Made by a program: the position numbers and the translations under genes | The notes under the pieces: generated by a model | The model's database searches: none | Told to the model about the DNA's origin: nothing | The model's input: only the letters and a program-made list of their open reading frames with translations | Shown here: positions 17,291-25,986 of the stretch, one piece after another | Numbering within the stretch: the stretch's first letter is position 1 | Layout: every line of letters starts with the position of its first letter | Source of the DNA: Lachnospiraceae bacterium | GTDB lineage: Bacteria > Bacillota > Clostridia > Lachnospirales > Lachnospiraceae | Direction of reading: 5' to 3' | Assembly: GCA_011959105.1 (NCBI GenBank) | Contig: BLLU01000249.1 | Coordinates: 1-64,000 of the forward strand | DNA: 64,000 nucleotides

Positions 17291-19279
17291 ATGGGAAAGA
17301 TCAGGATTGAGGACAAGAGGCTGGTGTTCCAACGCAAAGACGAATTGACGGTGATAGAGCCCTATGGCCGGGATTGTCTGCGCTGCCGCAGCACCAAAAA
17401 CGGCCGGATTTCCGATGAGAAATGGACGGTGCTGGAGCCTGCCACCCAGGACGAGTGTGTGGTGTCGGGGGACGAGAAAAAGGCCACCATTGTAAACGGC
17501 ATGGTCAGCGCCACCATAGAGGCGGGAAATCCCTGGTACGGCGGGATTATCACCTATTACCGCAAGGGAAAGCAGATTCTGCACACCCGGTTTGAGGGAG
17601 ATTATACCAACCGCAATATGCATGTGGAGGGGGATCATTACCAGGTCAAGGTGATCTTTGACGCCAACGAAGGGGAACATTTCTACGGCATGGGCCAGGA
17701 GCAGGAGGATCTGTTTGACCGTAAGGGCAGTACCAGCCAGATCATCCACTACAACACCAAGTCCACGCTGCCGGTGCTGTATTCCTCCCTGGGCTATGGG
17801 TTTTTCTGGAACAATCCGGCTCCGGGGCGCTGTGAGACCACCCGCAATCACACCATGTTCGTAGCGGACAGCGCTTATCAGGCGGATTACTTTATCTATG
17901 CGGGAGAGACGCCGGCCCAGACCATGGAGAGATACTGTGATCTCACCGGCTATGCGCCCAAGTTTCCCCGGTGGGCGGCGGGATTCTGGCAGTGCAAGCT
18001 GCGCTATGAGAGCCAGGAGGACCTGCTGGAAGTGGCCCGGGAGTACAAAAAGAGGGGGATTCCCATTGACGCCATCGTCATCGACTATTTCCACTGGACC
18101 GAGCAGGGGGAGTGGAAATTCGATCCCAAGTACTGGCCGGATCCGGACGCCATGTGCCGGGAACTGGAGGAGATGGGCATTCATCCGGTGGTATCCATCT
18201 GGCCCACCATCAATCCCGCCAGCGAGAACTATTCCGAGATGAGCGAGAGCAATATGCTGGTGCGCACGGAGAACGGGCAGTTCGGCACTTTTGACTTCTA
18301 CGGGCAGCAGACTTTTATCGACCCCATGAATCCGGAGACCAGAAAGTTTGTGTGGGGCAAGGCAAAAGAGAATTATTACCGCCATGGGATCAAAACTTTC
18401 TGGCTGGACGAGGCGGAGCCGGAGGTGCATCCCCAGCAGCCGGGGCATCTGAAATATTATCTGGGCAACGGCGCCCAGGTGGCCCAGATGTACCCTTATT
18501 ATTACGCCCAGACTTTCTATGACGGCTTGAAAGAGGAAGGGGAGGAAGAGATCGTGTCCCTGACCCGGGCGGCCTATCCCGGCAGTCAGAAGTTCGGCGC
18601 CATCGTGTGGAACGGGGATATTCCATCCAGCTTCCGCAATCTGAAGATGAGTATGGAGAGCGGCCTGTCCATGGGCATGTGCGGCATCCCCTGGTGGAAT
18701 TCGGATATCGGCGGATTCCTCTCCGGGGATATTGAGAGCGAGTACTTCCGGGAACTGATCGTCAGATGGTTCCAGTTCGGCGTATTCTGTCCGGTGATGC
18801 GGCTGCACGGTTCCCGGCTGCGCCCCTCCTGGTATAAGCAGCGCCATCCCGGCGTCAAGGAGGCCAGCGGCGGCGACAATGAGATCTGGAGTTTTGGGGA
18901 GCGCAATTACCCCATTCTGAAAAAGCTGATTGAACTGCGGGAGAGGCTGAAAGATTATACCTGCCAGTATATGGACGAGGCCAGCCGCACCGGGGCGCCC
19001 ATCATGCGTCCCATGTTCTGGGAGTTCCCGGAGGATGAGCAGTGCTATACCCTGGAAGATCAGTATTTTTACGGCGCGGATCTGCTGGTGGCTCCCATTT
19101 ATGAGCAGGGCGCGGTGGAACGCCGGGTGTATCTGCCCCAGGGAAGATGGGTGCTTACCCGGGACGGCAATGTGGAAGATGGGGGAAAATGGATTACCTG
19201 CCACGCTGAGTTGGAGGAGTATATCGTGTTTGCCCGGGAAGGAGCAAAGGTGTTGGAATGCTTTGCGGACAAGGAGTAA
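17291..19279 (+). CDS. GH31 alpha-glycosidase, alpha-xylosidase-like
   Basis: A retaining alpha-glycosidase of 662 residues. The (beta/alpha)8 barrel includes WAAGFWQCKLRY, AIVIDYFHWTEQGEW and VVSIWPTINP. The nucleophile is Asp373 in FWLDEAEPE and the acid/base is Asp443 in VWNGDIPSSF, followed by PWWNSDIGGF. The barrel is flanked by an N-terminal beta-sandwich (GMGQEQEDLFD) and C-terminal beta domains. The motif set is closest to alpha-xylosidases and related enzymes of GH31, which would suit xylan or xyloglucan side chains, but alpha-glucosidase or alpha-galactosidase activity cannot be excluded. No signal peptide is present, so it acts on imported oligosaccharides. Confidence 0.88.
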   Translation: MGKIRIEDKRLVFQRKDELTVIEPYGRDCLRCRSTKNGRISDEKWTVLEPATQDECVVSGDEKKATIVNGMVSATIEAGNPWYGGIITYYRKGKQILHTRFEGDYTNRNMHVEGDHYQVKVIFDANEGEHFYGMGQEQEDLFDRKGSTSQIIHYNTKSTLPVLYSSLGYGFFWNNPAPGRCETTRNHTMFVADSAYQADYFIYAGETPAQTMERYCDLTGYAPKFPRWAAGFWQCKLRYESQEDLLEVAREYKKRGIPIDAIVIDYFHWTEQGEWKFDPKYWPDPDAMCRELEEMGIHPVVSIWPTINPASENYSEMSESNMLVRTENGQFGTFDFYGQQTFIDPMNPETRKFVWGKAKENYYRHGIKTFWLDEAEPEVHPQQPGHLKYYLGNGAQVAQMYPYYYAQTFYDGLKEEGEEEIVSLTRAAYPGSQKFGAIVWNGDIPSSFRNLKMSMESGLSMGMCGIPWWNSDIGGFLSGDIESEYFRELIVRWFQFGVFCPVMRLHGSRLRPSWYKQRHPGVKEASGGDNEIWSFGERNYPILKKLIELRERLKDYTCQYMDEASRTGAPIMRPMFWEFPEDEQCYTLEDQYFYGADLLVAPIYEQGAVERRVYLPQGRWVLTRDGNVEDGGKWITCHAELEEYIVFAREGAKVLECFADKE

Positions 19280-19284
19280 GGGGT

Positions 19285-21915
19285 ATGAAATGGAAAAAAT
19301 GGGGTCTGCTTTTGACTCTGTGCGCGGCGCTGGCCGGCTGCGGCGGGCCGGCGGGAACCACGGACGCAGGGACGGGCGAAAATAGGGAGCAGGCGCCGGG
19401 CAGCGTCGGTGCCGTCGAAGGGACAGAGCAGCAGGGAACTTCTCCGGGGAGTCCGGAGGAAGGAACCCAGGGAAGTTCCGGGGAAGGACAGCAGGCGGCA
19501 GGCCAGGGCAGTTCTGCCGCCGATGGGATTGCCGGCGCAGAGGACCAGGAGGAAGAGGGAGATATGAACAGGGAGTATGCAGCTTATTTTCAGGATATAA
19601 AACCGGCAGAGACTTACAAGGGTCTGGAGGATGCCAACCCGCTGATGACCCAGCGGTTTGGGGCGGATCCTTATGCCATGGAGTATAACGGCAGGGTTTA
19701 CTTCTATATGACGGCGGATGCCTTCGAGTATGAAGGAGAGGAAGTCAAGGAGAACAGCTATAGCAAGATTCATCGGATCAATGTGATCTCCACGGCGGAC
19801 ATGGTGAATTTTACGGATCATGGGTCCATAGAGGCGGCAGGCAGCCAGGGGGCGGCCAAATGGGCCAACAATTCCTGGGCCCCGGCGGCGGCCTGGAAAA
19901 ATATCGATGGCCAGGATAAATTTTTCCTGTATTTCGCGGACGGGGGCGGCGGCATCGGCGTGCTGACGGCGGACAGCCCCACCGGGCCTTTCACCGATCC
20001 CATCGGCCATGGACTGGTAACCCGGCAGACTCCCACCTGCGCGGAAGTGCTGTGGCTCTTTGACCCGGCGGTGCTGGTGGACGAGGACGGCAGAGCCTAT
20101 CTGTACTTTGGCGGCGGCGTGCCGGAAGATAAGGTGTCGGCGCCCGGTACGGCCAGGGTGGTGGAACTGGGAGAGGATATGATCAGCCTGAAAGGGGATC
20201 CCAAGCCCATTGACGTGCCCTATCTGTTCGAGGATTCCGGCATACATAAATATAACGATAAATATTATTATACCTATTGTACCAACTGGCAGGTGGACGC
20301 GGAGGGGACGGCTGCCTTCGGCTTCCACAACGCGGAGATCGCCAGCCTGGAGAGCGACAGCCCCATGGGGCCTTTCACGTTCAAAGAGGTGATTTTGGAG
20401 AACCCCGGCAAGTTAAACGGCCTGTACGGCAATAACCACCACTGTGTGTTCCGCTTTCAGGACAACTGGTATATCGCTTACCATGCCCGTACCCTGGAGA
20501 AAAAGATGGGGGTACAGAAGGGCTACCGCTGTACCCATGTGGATAGCTTTTCCATGGGAGAGGATGGTACCATCGGCAAGATCCGTATGACCCTGAAAGG
20601 GCGGGAACAGCTTGGCTATGTGGATCCCTACCGGGAAGTAAACGCCGCCACCATGGCGGTGCAGGGCGGCCTGGACACGGTGGTTGTGGATATTTTCAGG
20701 CCAGACGGCCAGGGTGCTGCGGCGGAAGGGGATGCAGCTGCGGAGACGGGCGGCGCGGGTGTCACGGCGCTCACATCCATTGACAGCGGGGATTTTGTGA
20801 AAGTACAGGGGGTGGACTTTGGGGAAAATTCTCCGAAGGCGATACAGATCTCCGCCCGCCGCACAGCGGGTAAAGAGGGATTGGTCCAGGTGCGGATTGA
20901 CGGACTGCAGGGGCAGATTCTGGGTTATCTGCCTTTGGGCAGCCTGCAGGAGAAGGAGGCGGCAGAGGAAAACTTTGTCACTTATGAGGCAGAACTGGAG
21001 AGTCAGGCTGTCGGCGTGCATGATCTGTACTTCCTGTTCTACAGCAGCCCGGGCGAAGACGGCAGCTATGAGATCGGCAGCTGGCGCTTTATAAAAGAGA
21101 AGGAAGAACTGCAGACCAAATGCCCGGAGGAGGCAGCCCGGAGTGTGGCGGGGAGAGAATACGGCAGTCTGGAACATATCACCTACCACTCCGAGACCAC
21201 GGGATTGGACCGGGGAGCCAATGTGCTTTTGCCTGCGGGATATGATCCGGAAAAACAGTACGGGGTGTTGTATTTTCAGCATGGTATCTTCGGGGATGAA
21301 TATTCCATGACAGGCGATGCCAACAATGCCATTCCCCAGATCCTGGGCAATCTCAGCGCGGAGGGACTGGCCAGGGAGGTGATTGCGGTATTTCCCAATA
21401 TGTATGCCACATCCGATCCCAACCAGAAGCCCGGCTTCAGCAATGAGGAGGTGGCTCCCTACGACAATTTCATCAACGAACTGACAGCAGACCTGATCCC
21501 GTACATTGAGAGCCATTATTCCGTGCTTACAGACCGGGAGGACAGGGGGATCATAGGTTTTTCCATGGGGGGACGGGAGACATTATACATCGGCGTCAAC
21601 AGGCCGGATCTCTTTGGTTATATCGGCGCCATAGCCCCTGCGCCGGGACTGACCCCGGCCAAGGACTGGGCCATGTCCCATCCTGGCCAGCTGCAGGAGG
21701 AGGAACTGCGGTTCCAGGAGGGGGCGCAGCTGCCGGAACTTTTGATGGTATGCTGCGGAACCAAAGACGGTGTGGTGGGCAAATTCCCGGAGAGTTACCA
21801 CCAGATCCTGGAGAAGAACGGCGTGGAACATCTGTGGTACGAGGTGCCCGGGGCGGACCACGACAGCCAGGCCATCCGCAGCGGCCTGTATAATTTCATG
21901 ATTCGGTGGAAATGA
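19285..21915 (+). CDS. GH43 - beta-sandwich - esterase fusion lipoprotein
   Basis: A cell-surface enzyme of 876 residues with two catalytic parts. A lipoprotein signal ends in LAGC, followed by about 75 residues of Gly/Ser/Glu-rich tether. The GH43 propeller runs from about residue 115 to 460: base Asp128 in GADPYAMEYNGR, then NSWAPAAAWKN, LFDPAVLVDEDG and NNHHCVFRF. A CBM6-like sandwich follows (about 500-620: VKVQGVDF, VRIDGLQG, VGVHDLYFLFY). The C-terminal alpha/beta-hydrolase of the CE1/EsterD type (about 650-876) has Ser760 in IGFSMGGRE and His859 in GADHDSQ. It would remove side-chain sugar and an acyl group (feruloyl or acetyl) from xylan outside the cell. The ATG at 19285 is chosen because it begins the signal peptide. 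It is the only secreted product of this operon. Confidence 0.87.
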   Translation: MKWKKWGLLLTLCAALAGCGGPAGTTDAGTGENREQAPGSVGAVEGTEQQGTSPGSPEEGTQGSSGEGQQAAGQGSSAADGIAGAEDQEEEGDMNREYAAYFQDIKPAETYKGLEDANPLMTQRFGADPYAMEYNGRVYFYMTADAFEYEGEEVKENSYSKIHRINVISTADMVNFTDHGSIEAAGSQGAAKWANNSWAPAAAWKNIDGQDKFFLYFADGGGGIGVLTADSPTGPFTDPIGHGLVTRQTPTCAEVLWLFDPAVLVDEDGRAYLYFGGGVPEDKVSAPGTARVVELGEDMISLKGDPKPIDVPYLFEDSGIHKYNDKYYYTYCTNWQVDAEGTAAFGFHNAEIASLESDSPMGPFTFKEVILENPGKLNGLYGNNHHCVFRFQDNWYIAYHARTLEKKMGVQKGYRCTHVDSFSMGEDGTIGKIRMTLKGREQLGYVDPYREVNAATMAVQGGLDTVVVDIFRPDGQGAAAEGDAAAETGGAGVTALTSIDSGDFVKVQGVDFGENSPKAIQISARRTAGKEGLVQVRIDGLQGQILGYLPLGSLQEKEAAEENFVTYEAELESQAVGVHDLYFLFYSSPGEDGSYEIGSWRFIKEKEELQTKCPEEAARSVAGREYGSLEHITYHSETTGLDRGANVLLPAGYDPEKQYGVLYFQHGIFGDEYSMTGDANNAIPQILGNLSAEGLAREVIAVFPNMYATSDPNQKPGFSNEEVAPYDNFINELTADLIPYIESHYSVLTDREDRGIIGFSMGGRETLYIGVNRPDLFGYIGAIAPAPGLTPAKDWAMSHPGQLQEEELRFQEGAQLPELLMVCCGTKDGVVGKFPESYHQILEKNGVEHLWYEVPGADHDSQAIRSGLYNFMIRWK

Positions 21916-21976
21916 TGAAACCGGTATTTACCCGGGAGAGATGCGGAAAAGAACGGAATAAAATGTGAGGTGAATT

Positions 21977-23875
21977 ATGAGCAGATTGCTGTGTTATACC
22001 AGAGAACCCATTGACAATGTCCTGTATGATCCCAAGCTGGCGTACAGTATGCATCTGGCGCTGCAGGAAGGGGAGTTTTTCCGTCCGCTGAATCACAACG
22101 GAGGCGTATTGTTTGCCCTGGCCACGGAGAATCAGGACGGTTCTCTCAATCCCATGAGCCTGCTTCATCCCTGGATATTCCCGCTCAGGGACGGCGGCTA
22201 CGGTGTGGCGGCGGTGCGGGTATGTGCCGAAGGTGAGGACGACGAATCCAGCAGGGGCTGCATTCTGTTGTGGACCACCCAGGATCTGGTGACTTATCGG
22301 GAACTGGGGCTTTTGAAGCTGGGTGAACAATATGTGGACTGGGTTAAAGCCCGTTATGATGAAAAGCACAACTGTTATCTGGTGTGCTGGGGAGAGCGGA
22401 CCGGTATCTGTTACCAGGCACTGTATCCTCTGAATATGCTGGGAGAAAAAGGAGAGGCGCAGACCGTCGGCGATTGCGAGCCGCTGCTGACCTGCGTCAT
22501 AGACCCGGAAAACAAGGGGAATATGCTGGGGGAAATCCGCCATGCATCCCCGGAAGCGCTGGGGCGGGAGGCCGCCAACATAGAGGGCGCAGTACCCTGC
22601 TGCGCGGTGGAGATCGGGGAGCAGGAGGCCTGGTATCTGCGGTGTAAGCTGTTGACCCCGGTGAATGTGGGGGTGGAGGTTCCCGAAGAGGTAAAGCTGA
22701 CTCTGGGGGAGGATTTGGACGAGACGCAGCGGAGACAGCAGGTGCTGCAGGCACTGCGGGGACAGAACGCAGTGGCCCGTTACAATGACGGAACCTTCTG
22801 CAGCAAGAAGATTGTGTGGAATCTGGAGAACGGGGATCTGCTGCAAAAGGGAACTCATGTGGTGGAGGGCCGGATCTATCGTCCCCAATTCCACTTCCCG
22901 GTGGCCTATAACCGGGCGGACCCCTGTGTGACGCGCTGGAACGGCAAATATTATTTTATTGCCACCAATGACGCGGACAACAATCACACATTGTATATCC
23001 GGGAGGCGGACACCCTGGAGGGGCTGACGGAGGCCCAGGAGATTCTGCTGCTGGACAGCAGCACCTATGAGGGCATCGGGGGGCTGCTTTGGGCGCCGGA
23101 ATTCCATGAGGTGGAGGGGCGGCTGTACATCTTCCATGCCGCCACGCCGGGCCCGTTCTACGAGGAAGAGAGCCATGTAATGGCGCTGCGGGAGGGCGGG
23201 AACCCCGCCTGCCGGGAGGATTGGTCCGCCCCCAGAAAGATAGTAAAGATGGACGGAAGCGAGTTGTGCCATGCAGGGGAGACCATTTCCCTGGACATGA
23301 CCTGTTTCCTCTGGGAAGGGGAGTATTATGTCATCTGGTCCCAGCGTCAGTTTTTACCAAAGGATCTGGGAGCCTGGCTGTATATCGCCAAGCTGGATCC
23401 CCGGGAACCCTGGCGGCTGGCAACGGAGCCGGTGATATTGTCCAAGCCGGATTATGGTTGGGCCAACAATCATACCTTTGTGGAGGAGGGGCCTTTTGCG
23501 CTCCCTGTGGGAGATAAACTGTATGTGACTTTTTCCGCGGCAGCGGTGGACACCTCCTATGTGGTGAGTTATCTGGTCATAGAGCGGGGTAAGGACCTGA
23601 TGGACAAAGGAAACTGGCGTAAGAACAATTACCCCATCCTCACCTCCCGCAGCGTGGAAGGAGAATACGGCACCGGGCACAATGCCTATGTGACGGATGA
23701 GGACGGCAATATCTGGAATACCTATCATGCCCGGCCCGGCACAGATGGAGTGCGCAGCAGCGGGATCCGAAGGGTGCATTTTGATTTAGACGGGGCCCCT
23801 GTGCTGGATATGACGGAGGAGAAGGACCTGCGGGAGGCGTACCGCCAGGTGAAGATGAAACTGGTGATCCAGTAG
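21977..23875 (+). CDS. GH43-like glycosidase with long N-terminal propeller region
   Basis: A 632-residue cytoplasmic protein, last gene of the operon. The C-terminal 330 residues resemble GH43: NRADPCVTRWNGKYYFIATN, LLWAPEFHEVEGRLYIFH, VEEGPFALPVGDKLYVTF (probable general acid Glu) and YGTGHNAYVTDEDGN. The first 290 residues also show blade-like repeats (GGVLFALATENQDG, GCILLWTTQDLVTYREL). The protein may therefore contain a second, possibly non-catalytic, propeller or an elaborated one. Its order of motifs matches the shorter paralogue at 15834. GAGGTGAA precedes the ATG. A terminator follows. Substrate is presumed to be arabinoxylan oligosaccharides from context. Confidence 0.8.
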   Translation: MSRLLCYTREPIDNVLYDPKLAYSMHLALQEGEFFRPLNHNGGVLFALATENQDGSLNPMSLLHPWIFPLRDGGYGVAAVRVCAEGEDDESSRGCILLWTTQDLVTYRELGLLKLGEQYVDWVKARYDEKHNCYLVCWGERTGICYQALYPLNMLGEKGEAQTVGDCEPLLTCVIDPENKGNMLGEIRHASPEALGREAANIEGAVPCCAVEIGEQEAWYLRCKLLTPVNVGVEVPEEVKLTLGEDLDETQRRQQVLQALRGQNAVARYNDGTFCSKKIVWNLENGDLLQKGTHVVEGRIYRPQFHFPVAYNRADPCVTRWNGKYYFIATNDADNNHTLYIREADTLEGLTEAQEILLLDSSTYEGIGGLLWAPEFHEVEGRLYIFHAATPGPFYEEESHVMALREGGNPACREDWSAPRKIVKMDGSELCHAGETISLDMTCFLWEGEYYVIWSQRQFLPKDLGAWLYIAKLDPREPWRLATEPVILSKPDYGWANNHTFVEEGPFALPVGDKLYVTFSAAAVDTSYVVSYLVIERGKDLMDKGNWRKNNYPILTSRSVEGEYGTGHNAYVTDEDGNIWNTYHARPGTDGVRSSGIRRVHFDLDGAPVLDMTEEKDLREAYRQVKMKLVIQ

Positions 23876-23909
23876 AGTTATCTTATAAATTGAAAAGAGG
23901 GTTTTGGGG

Positions 23910-23949
23910 AAAAGACAGCAACGGAAGATATTTTCGGAGCTGTCTTTTT
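23910..23949 (+). terminator. Rho-independent terminator of the first xylan operon
   Basis: AAAAGACAGC (23910-23919) pairs with GCTGTCTTTT (23939-23948) around a 19-base loop, ending in a T-run. It marks the left edge of the AT-rich RiPP island. Confidence 0.85.
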
Positions 23950-24192
23950 GTTGATTCTACGCTTATAATTTATAAAATAGAATTGGAAAATGATGCGTTT
24001 ATTTAACGAAATATAAAATATGAAAAATAATATTGAATTCTATATTTTTGTATAATATAATATTTAAAATTAATAAATTTTAAAGACTTTATATATATTA
24101 TATATACTTGATGCAATGAGACAAAAATCATAAGTTACTCAATGAGATAACAATACTAGCTGCATTTTATGTTGATGTCAAGGAGGTACAAT
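23950..24192 (+). promoter_or_regulatory. AT-rich leader and promoter region of the RiPP precursor
   Basis: A strikingly AT-rich stretch with no coding frame. TATAAT at 24051-24056 is the best -10 candidate, although its nearest -35-like box (TTGAAT, 24033-24038) is too close. The 8-base repeat CAATGAGA occurs at 24114-24121 and 24140-24147, 26 bp apart. The left arm of a 20-base inverted repeat lies at 24149-24168, and AAGGAGGT (24180-24187) is a strong ribosome binding site for the precursor. Regulation is probably transcriptional plus RNA structure, but no promoter can be fixed with confidence. Confidence 0.4.
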
Positions 24193-24406
24193 ATGGAATG
24201 GATAAGCCCTAAGATTGAAACGATTTTGAGTGAAGCAGATATAGAACATATGAGTTTATTAGGCGATTGGGAGTGGAGCGGGCAAGGGAACGCATCGTGG
24301 AGTGGCCAAAATGGAGCCTGGAGTGGTCAAAGCGGTAAGTGGAGCGGACAAAGATAAGAATTTATAAACAGTTGTAGCAATGTAACAAAATGCAGCTAGC
24401 ATTGCT
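24149..24406. repeat. 20-base inverted repeat enclosing the precursor gene
   Basis: AACAATACTAGCTGCATTTT at 24149-24168 is matched in inverse by AAAATGCAGCTAGCATTGCT at 24387-24406, with 18 of 20 positions complementary, including an uninterrupted 13-base core. The arms lie just outside the precursor ribosome binding site and just after its stop. In RNA they could close a long stem around the whole precursor message. The right arm also takes part in a local hairpin, so the two pairings compete. It could alternatively be a scar of a small mobile cassette. Confidence 0.7.
24193..24357 (+). CDS. RiPP precursor peptide with four WSGQ repeats
   Basis: A 54-residue peptide starting seven bases-range after a strong AAGGAGGT. 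The leader (about residues 1-25: MEWISPKIETILSEADIEH and MSLLGD) is acidic and amphipathic, typical of leaders bound by PqqD-like domains. The core (26-54) contains WSGQ at 28-31, 36-39, 43-46 and 50-53, separated by GNAS, NGA and SGK and ending in a single Arg. Tryptophans fall at 3, 26, 28, 36, 43 and 50; there is no Cys. The next genes encode a radical SAM/SPASM enzyme, a PqqD-like protein and ABC exporters, so this is very probably their substrate, with Trp, Gln, Ser or Lys side chains as likely crosslink sites. I know no characterised RiPP with this core. The in-frame ATG at 24169 is upstream of the ribosome binding site and is rejected as the start. Confidence 0.85.
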   Translation: MEWISPKIETILSEADIEHMSLLGDWEWSGQGNASWSGQNGAWSGQSGKWSGQR

Positions 24407-24414
24407 ATATTTTT
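24375..24414 (+). terminator. candidate attenuator after the precursor gene
   Basis: TAGCAATG (24375-24382) pairs with CATTGCTA (24400-24407) around a 17-base loop and is followed by a short AT/T-rich tail (TATTTTTA). It would reduce read-through into the radical SAM gene, so more precursor than enzyme is made, a common arrangement in RiPP operons. Its right arm overlaps the inverted-repeat arm, so it may be switchable. Confidence 0.5.
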
Positions 24415-24466
24415 ACGGCGGAACATGATTGCCTGGAGCATTTTTGAGGTTACTTGAGGAGAATAT

Positions 24467-25657
24467 ATGTTGGACACTGATAAAATTGAAAAAGTAAAGT
24501 TTGCGTTAGCACAACGCAAACGTAGTGTGAAGCCAAGGAGTATTGTTCTTAAATTAGGTACTGATTGCAATTTAAGATGTGAGTACTGTTATGTTGAGCA
24601 TTCAAAAGAGAGCAATGGTATCGAGGTTAAGACAGTTGAGAAACTTTTTGATGAACTCATGGAAGACAACAATGAGGTGGTTGATTGTTGCTTTCATGGA
24701 GGGGAGCCTTTTCTATATTTTAGCAAGATAAAGATGATTCTTCAGATGCTACATAGAAAGCCATACGCAAAACAGATCAGGTATTCCTGTCAAAGCAATG
24801 GAACGTTGCTGACGGATGAAATCATTGATTTTATTAAAGGCAATGGGATTTCAGTTGGTATAAGCATTGACGGTCCCAGGGAGGTCAATGATTTATTGCG
24901 CAAGTTTCCAAATGGAAAGGGAAGTTTCGACTCTATTGTGAAGGGGATAGAGAAATTAAGAAGAAATAACATATCTTTTTCTGTTCTTTCTGTTATTTCC
25001 AACCAAAATATAGGATATATTATTGATACATTAACATTTCTCAAAAAAATGGGGATACCAAGCGTGGATTTAAAGCCATGTTTTAAGACGGAATTGAATG
25101 AGGAAGAATTATCCCCCGGTTTATATGCGGATGCAATGATTAAAGCCGTTGACTGGTTAATAGTAAATAATACATCAGAATCCAGAATTATAGTTCGGGA
25201 GATTGAGATGTATACTGCGCTTGTGATGCATAGAGAACATGTTGCGGGATATTCCGATTGCCGCACAATGTGTGACAGACTGCATTGTGGGGCGGGAATA
25301 GAACACATTACAGTGGATACGGACGGAGATATATATATTTGTGACAGATTGTACGGACATAATGAGTATGTAATGGGCAATATAAACAGGGAACCATTGG
25401 GTCAGATATTGAAAAGCAAATTGGCAGAAATATTTAGAAGCAGAAAAATATCCAGTATAGAAGGATGCCGGGATTGCGCCGAAAATTTAATTTGCTTTCT
25501 GGGATGTCCTGCTACTGATATACTTCAAAAAGGAGATCTGAAGGCGATTTATTCCAAACCGGATTATTGTGAATATTTCAGCAGGATAATAAAGAAATTA
25601 AGAGACGTTGTAGATGCCGGAAGCTACCATGGTTTATTGCGGCTGGAAGAGGAATGA
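24467..25657 (+). CDS. radical SAM/SPASM peptide maturase
   Basis: A 396-residue enzyme that should install a radical-made bond in the precursor. The radical SAM cluster motif CNLRCEYC has Cys34, Cys38 and Cys41; GGEP follows for SAM binding. The C-terminal SPASM region carries a full auxiliary-cluster Cys set: LHCGAG, DGDIYICDRLYG, then CRDCAENLICFLGC and PDYC. The CGAG...DGDIYxCDRLYG pattern resembles cyclophane-forming maturases (the FxsB/XyeB/GrrM-like group), which join an aromatic ring to a beta-carbon two residues away. Here the third residue after each Trp would be Gly, which has no beta-carbon, so the chemistry must differ. GAGGAG precedes the ATG. The downstream PqqD-like gene probably supplies leader recognition, as no such domain is fused here. 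Confidence 0.9.
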   Translation: MLDTDKIEKVKFALAQRKRSVKPRSIVLKLGTDCNLRCEYCYVEHSKESNGIEVKTVEKLFDELMEDNNEVVDCCFHGGEPFLYFSKIKMILQMLHRKPYAKQIRYSCQSNGTLLTDEIIDFIKGNGISVGISIDGPREVNDLLRKFPNGKGSFDSIVKGIEKLRRNNISFSVLSVISNQNIGYIIDTLTFLKKMGIPSVDLKPCFKTELNEEELSPGLYADAMIKAVDWLIVNNTSESRIIVREIEMYTALVMHREHVAGYSDCRTMCDRLHCGAGIEHITVDTDGDIYICDRLYGHNEYVMGNINREPLGQILKSKLAEIFRSRKISSIEGCRDCAENLICFLGCPATDILQKGDLKAIYSKPDYCEYFSRIIKKLRDVVDAGSYHGLLRLEEE

Positions 25658-25701
25658 GATCCATTGATTGGAGTGTGCTGAAGCGCACAGGGGGTATAAT
25701 T

Positions 25702-25986
25702 ATGAAATATGTATTGAATGAGGGTTACGAACTGGAGTCAATAGATGAGTTGGAACATTTGCAGGATGTACTTCTCATTGACAACAGGAACAATAGAATA
25801 ATTGTAATTAATGTCACATGTGCCTTTATCTTGCGCGAATTTCAGGAAATCCAGGACGTACAGGAAGTAATAAACAGCGCAATATCGTTTTTTGAAGGAG
25901 ATGCGGAGACTATCAGAAATGATATAGAAAAAATCATTATTCAGCTTGTTGAGGAAAAAATATTATGCGAAGCAGTAACCGAATGA
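25702..25986 (+). CDS. PqqD-like RiPP recognition protein
   Basis: A 94-residue stand-alone protein of the PqqD type, whose winged-helix fold binds RiPP leaders and presents them to the maturase. Visible family features are an N-terminal beta-rich stretch (VLLIDNRNNRIIVINVT), a helix with CAFILREF, and a C-terminal helical segment (ETIRNDIEKIIIQLVEEKIL) matching the usual 'dv..fl..L...g.l' end. I choose the ATG at 25702 because AGGGGG lies seven bases before it. The frame is open upstream to 25654, but that would overlap the maturase end without a ribosome binding site. It overlaps the first ABC gene by 22 bases, so translation is coupled. Confidence 0.78.
   Translation: MKYVLNEGYELESIDELEHLQDVLLIDNRNNRIIVINVTCAFILREFQEIQDVQEVINSAISFFEGDAETIRNDIEKIIIQLVEEKILCEAVTE

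Noticed and set aside
17270..19204. Open frame of 644 codons on the minus strand opposite GH31
   Set aside because: GH31 catalytic motifs are intact on the plus strand; no start signal on the minus strand.
24269..24354. Short tandem DNA repeats of the precursor core as a possible CRISPR array or minisatellite
   Set aside because: The units are 21-24 bases, in frame, with synonymous codon variation, and lie in a gene with a strong ribosome binding site next to RiPP genes.
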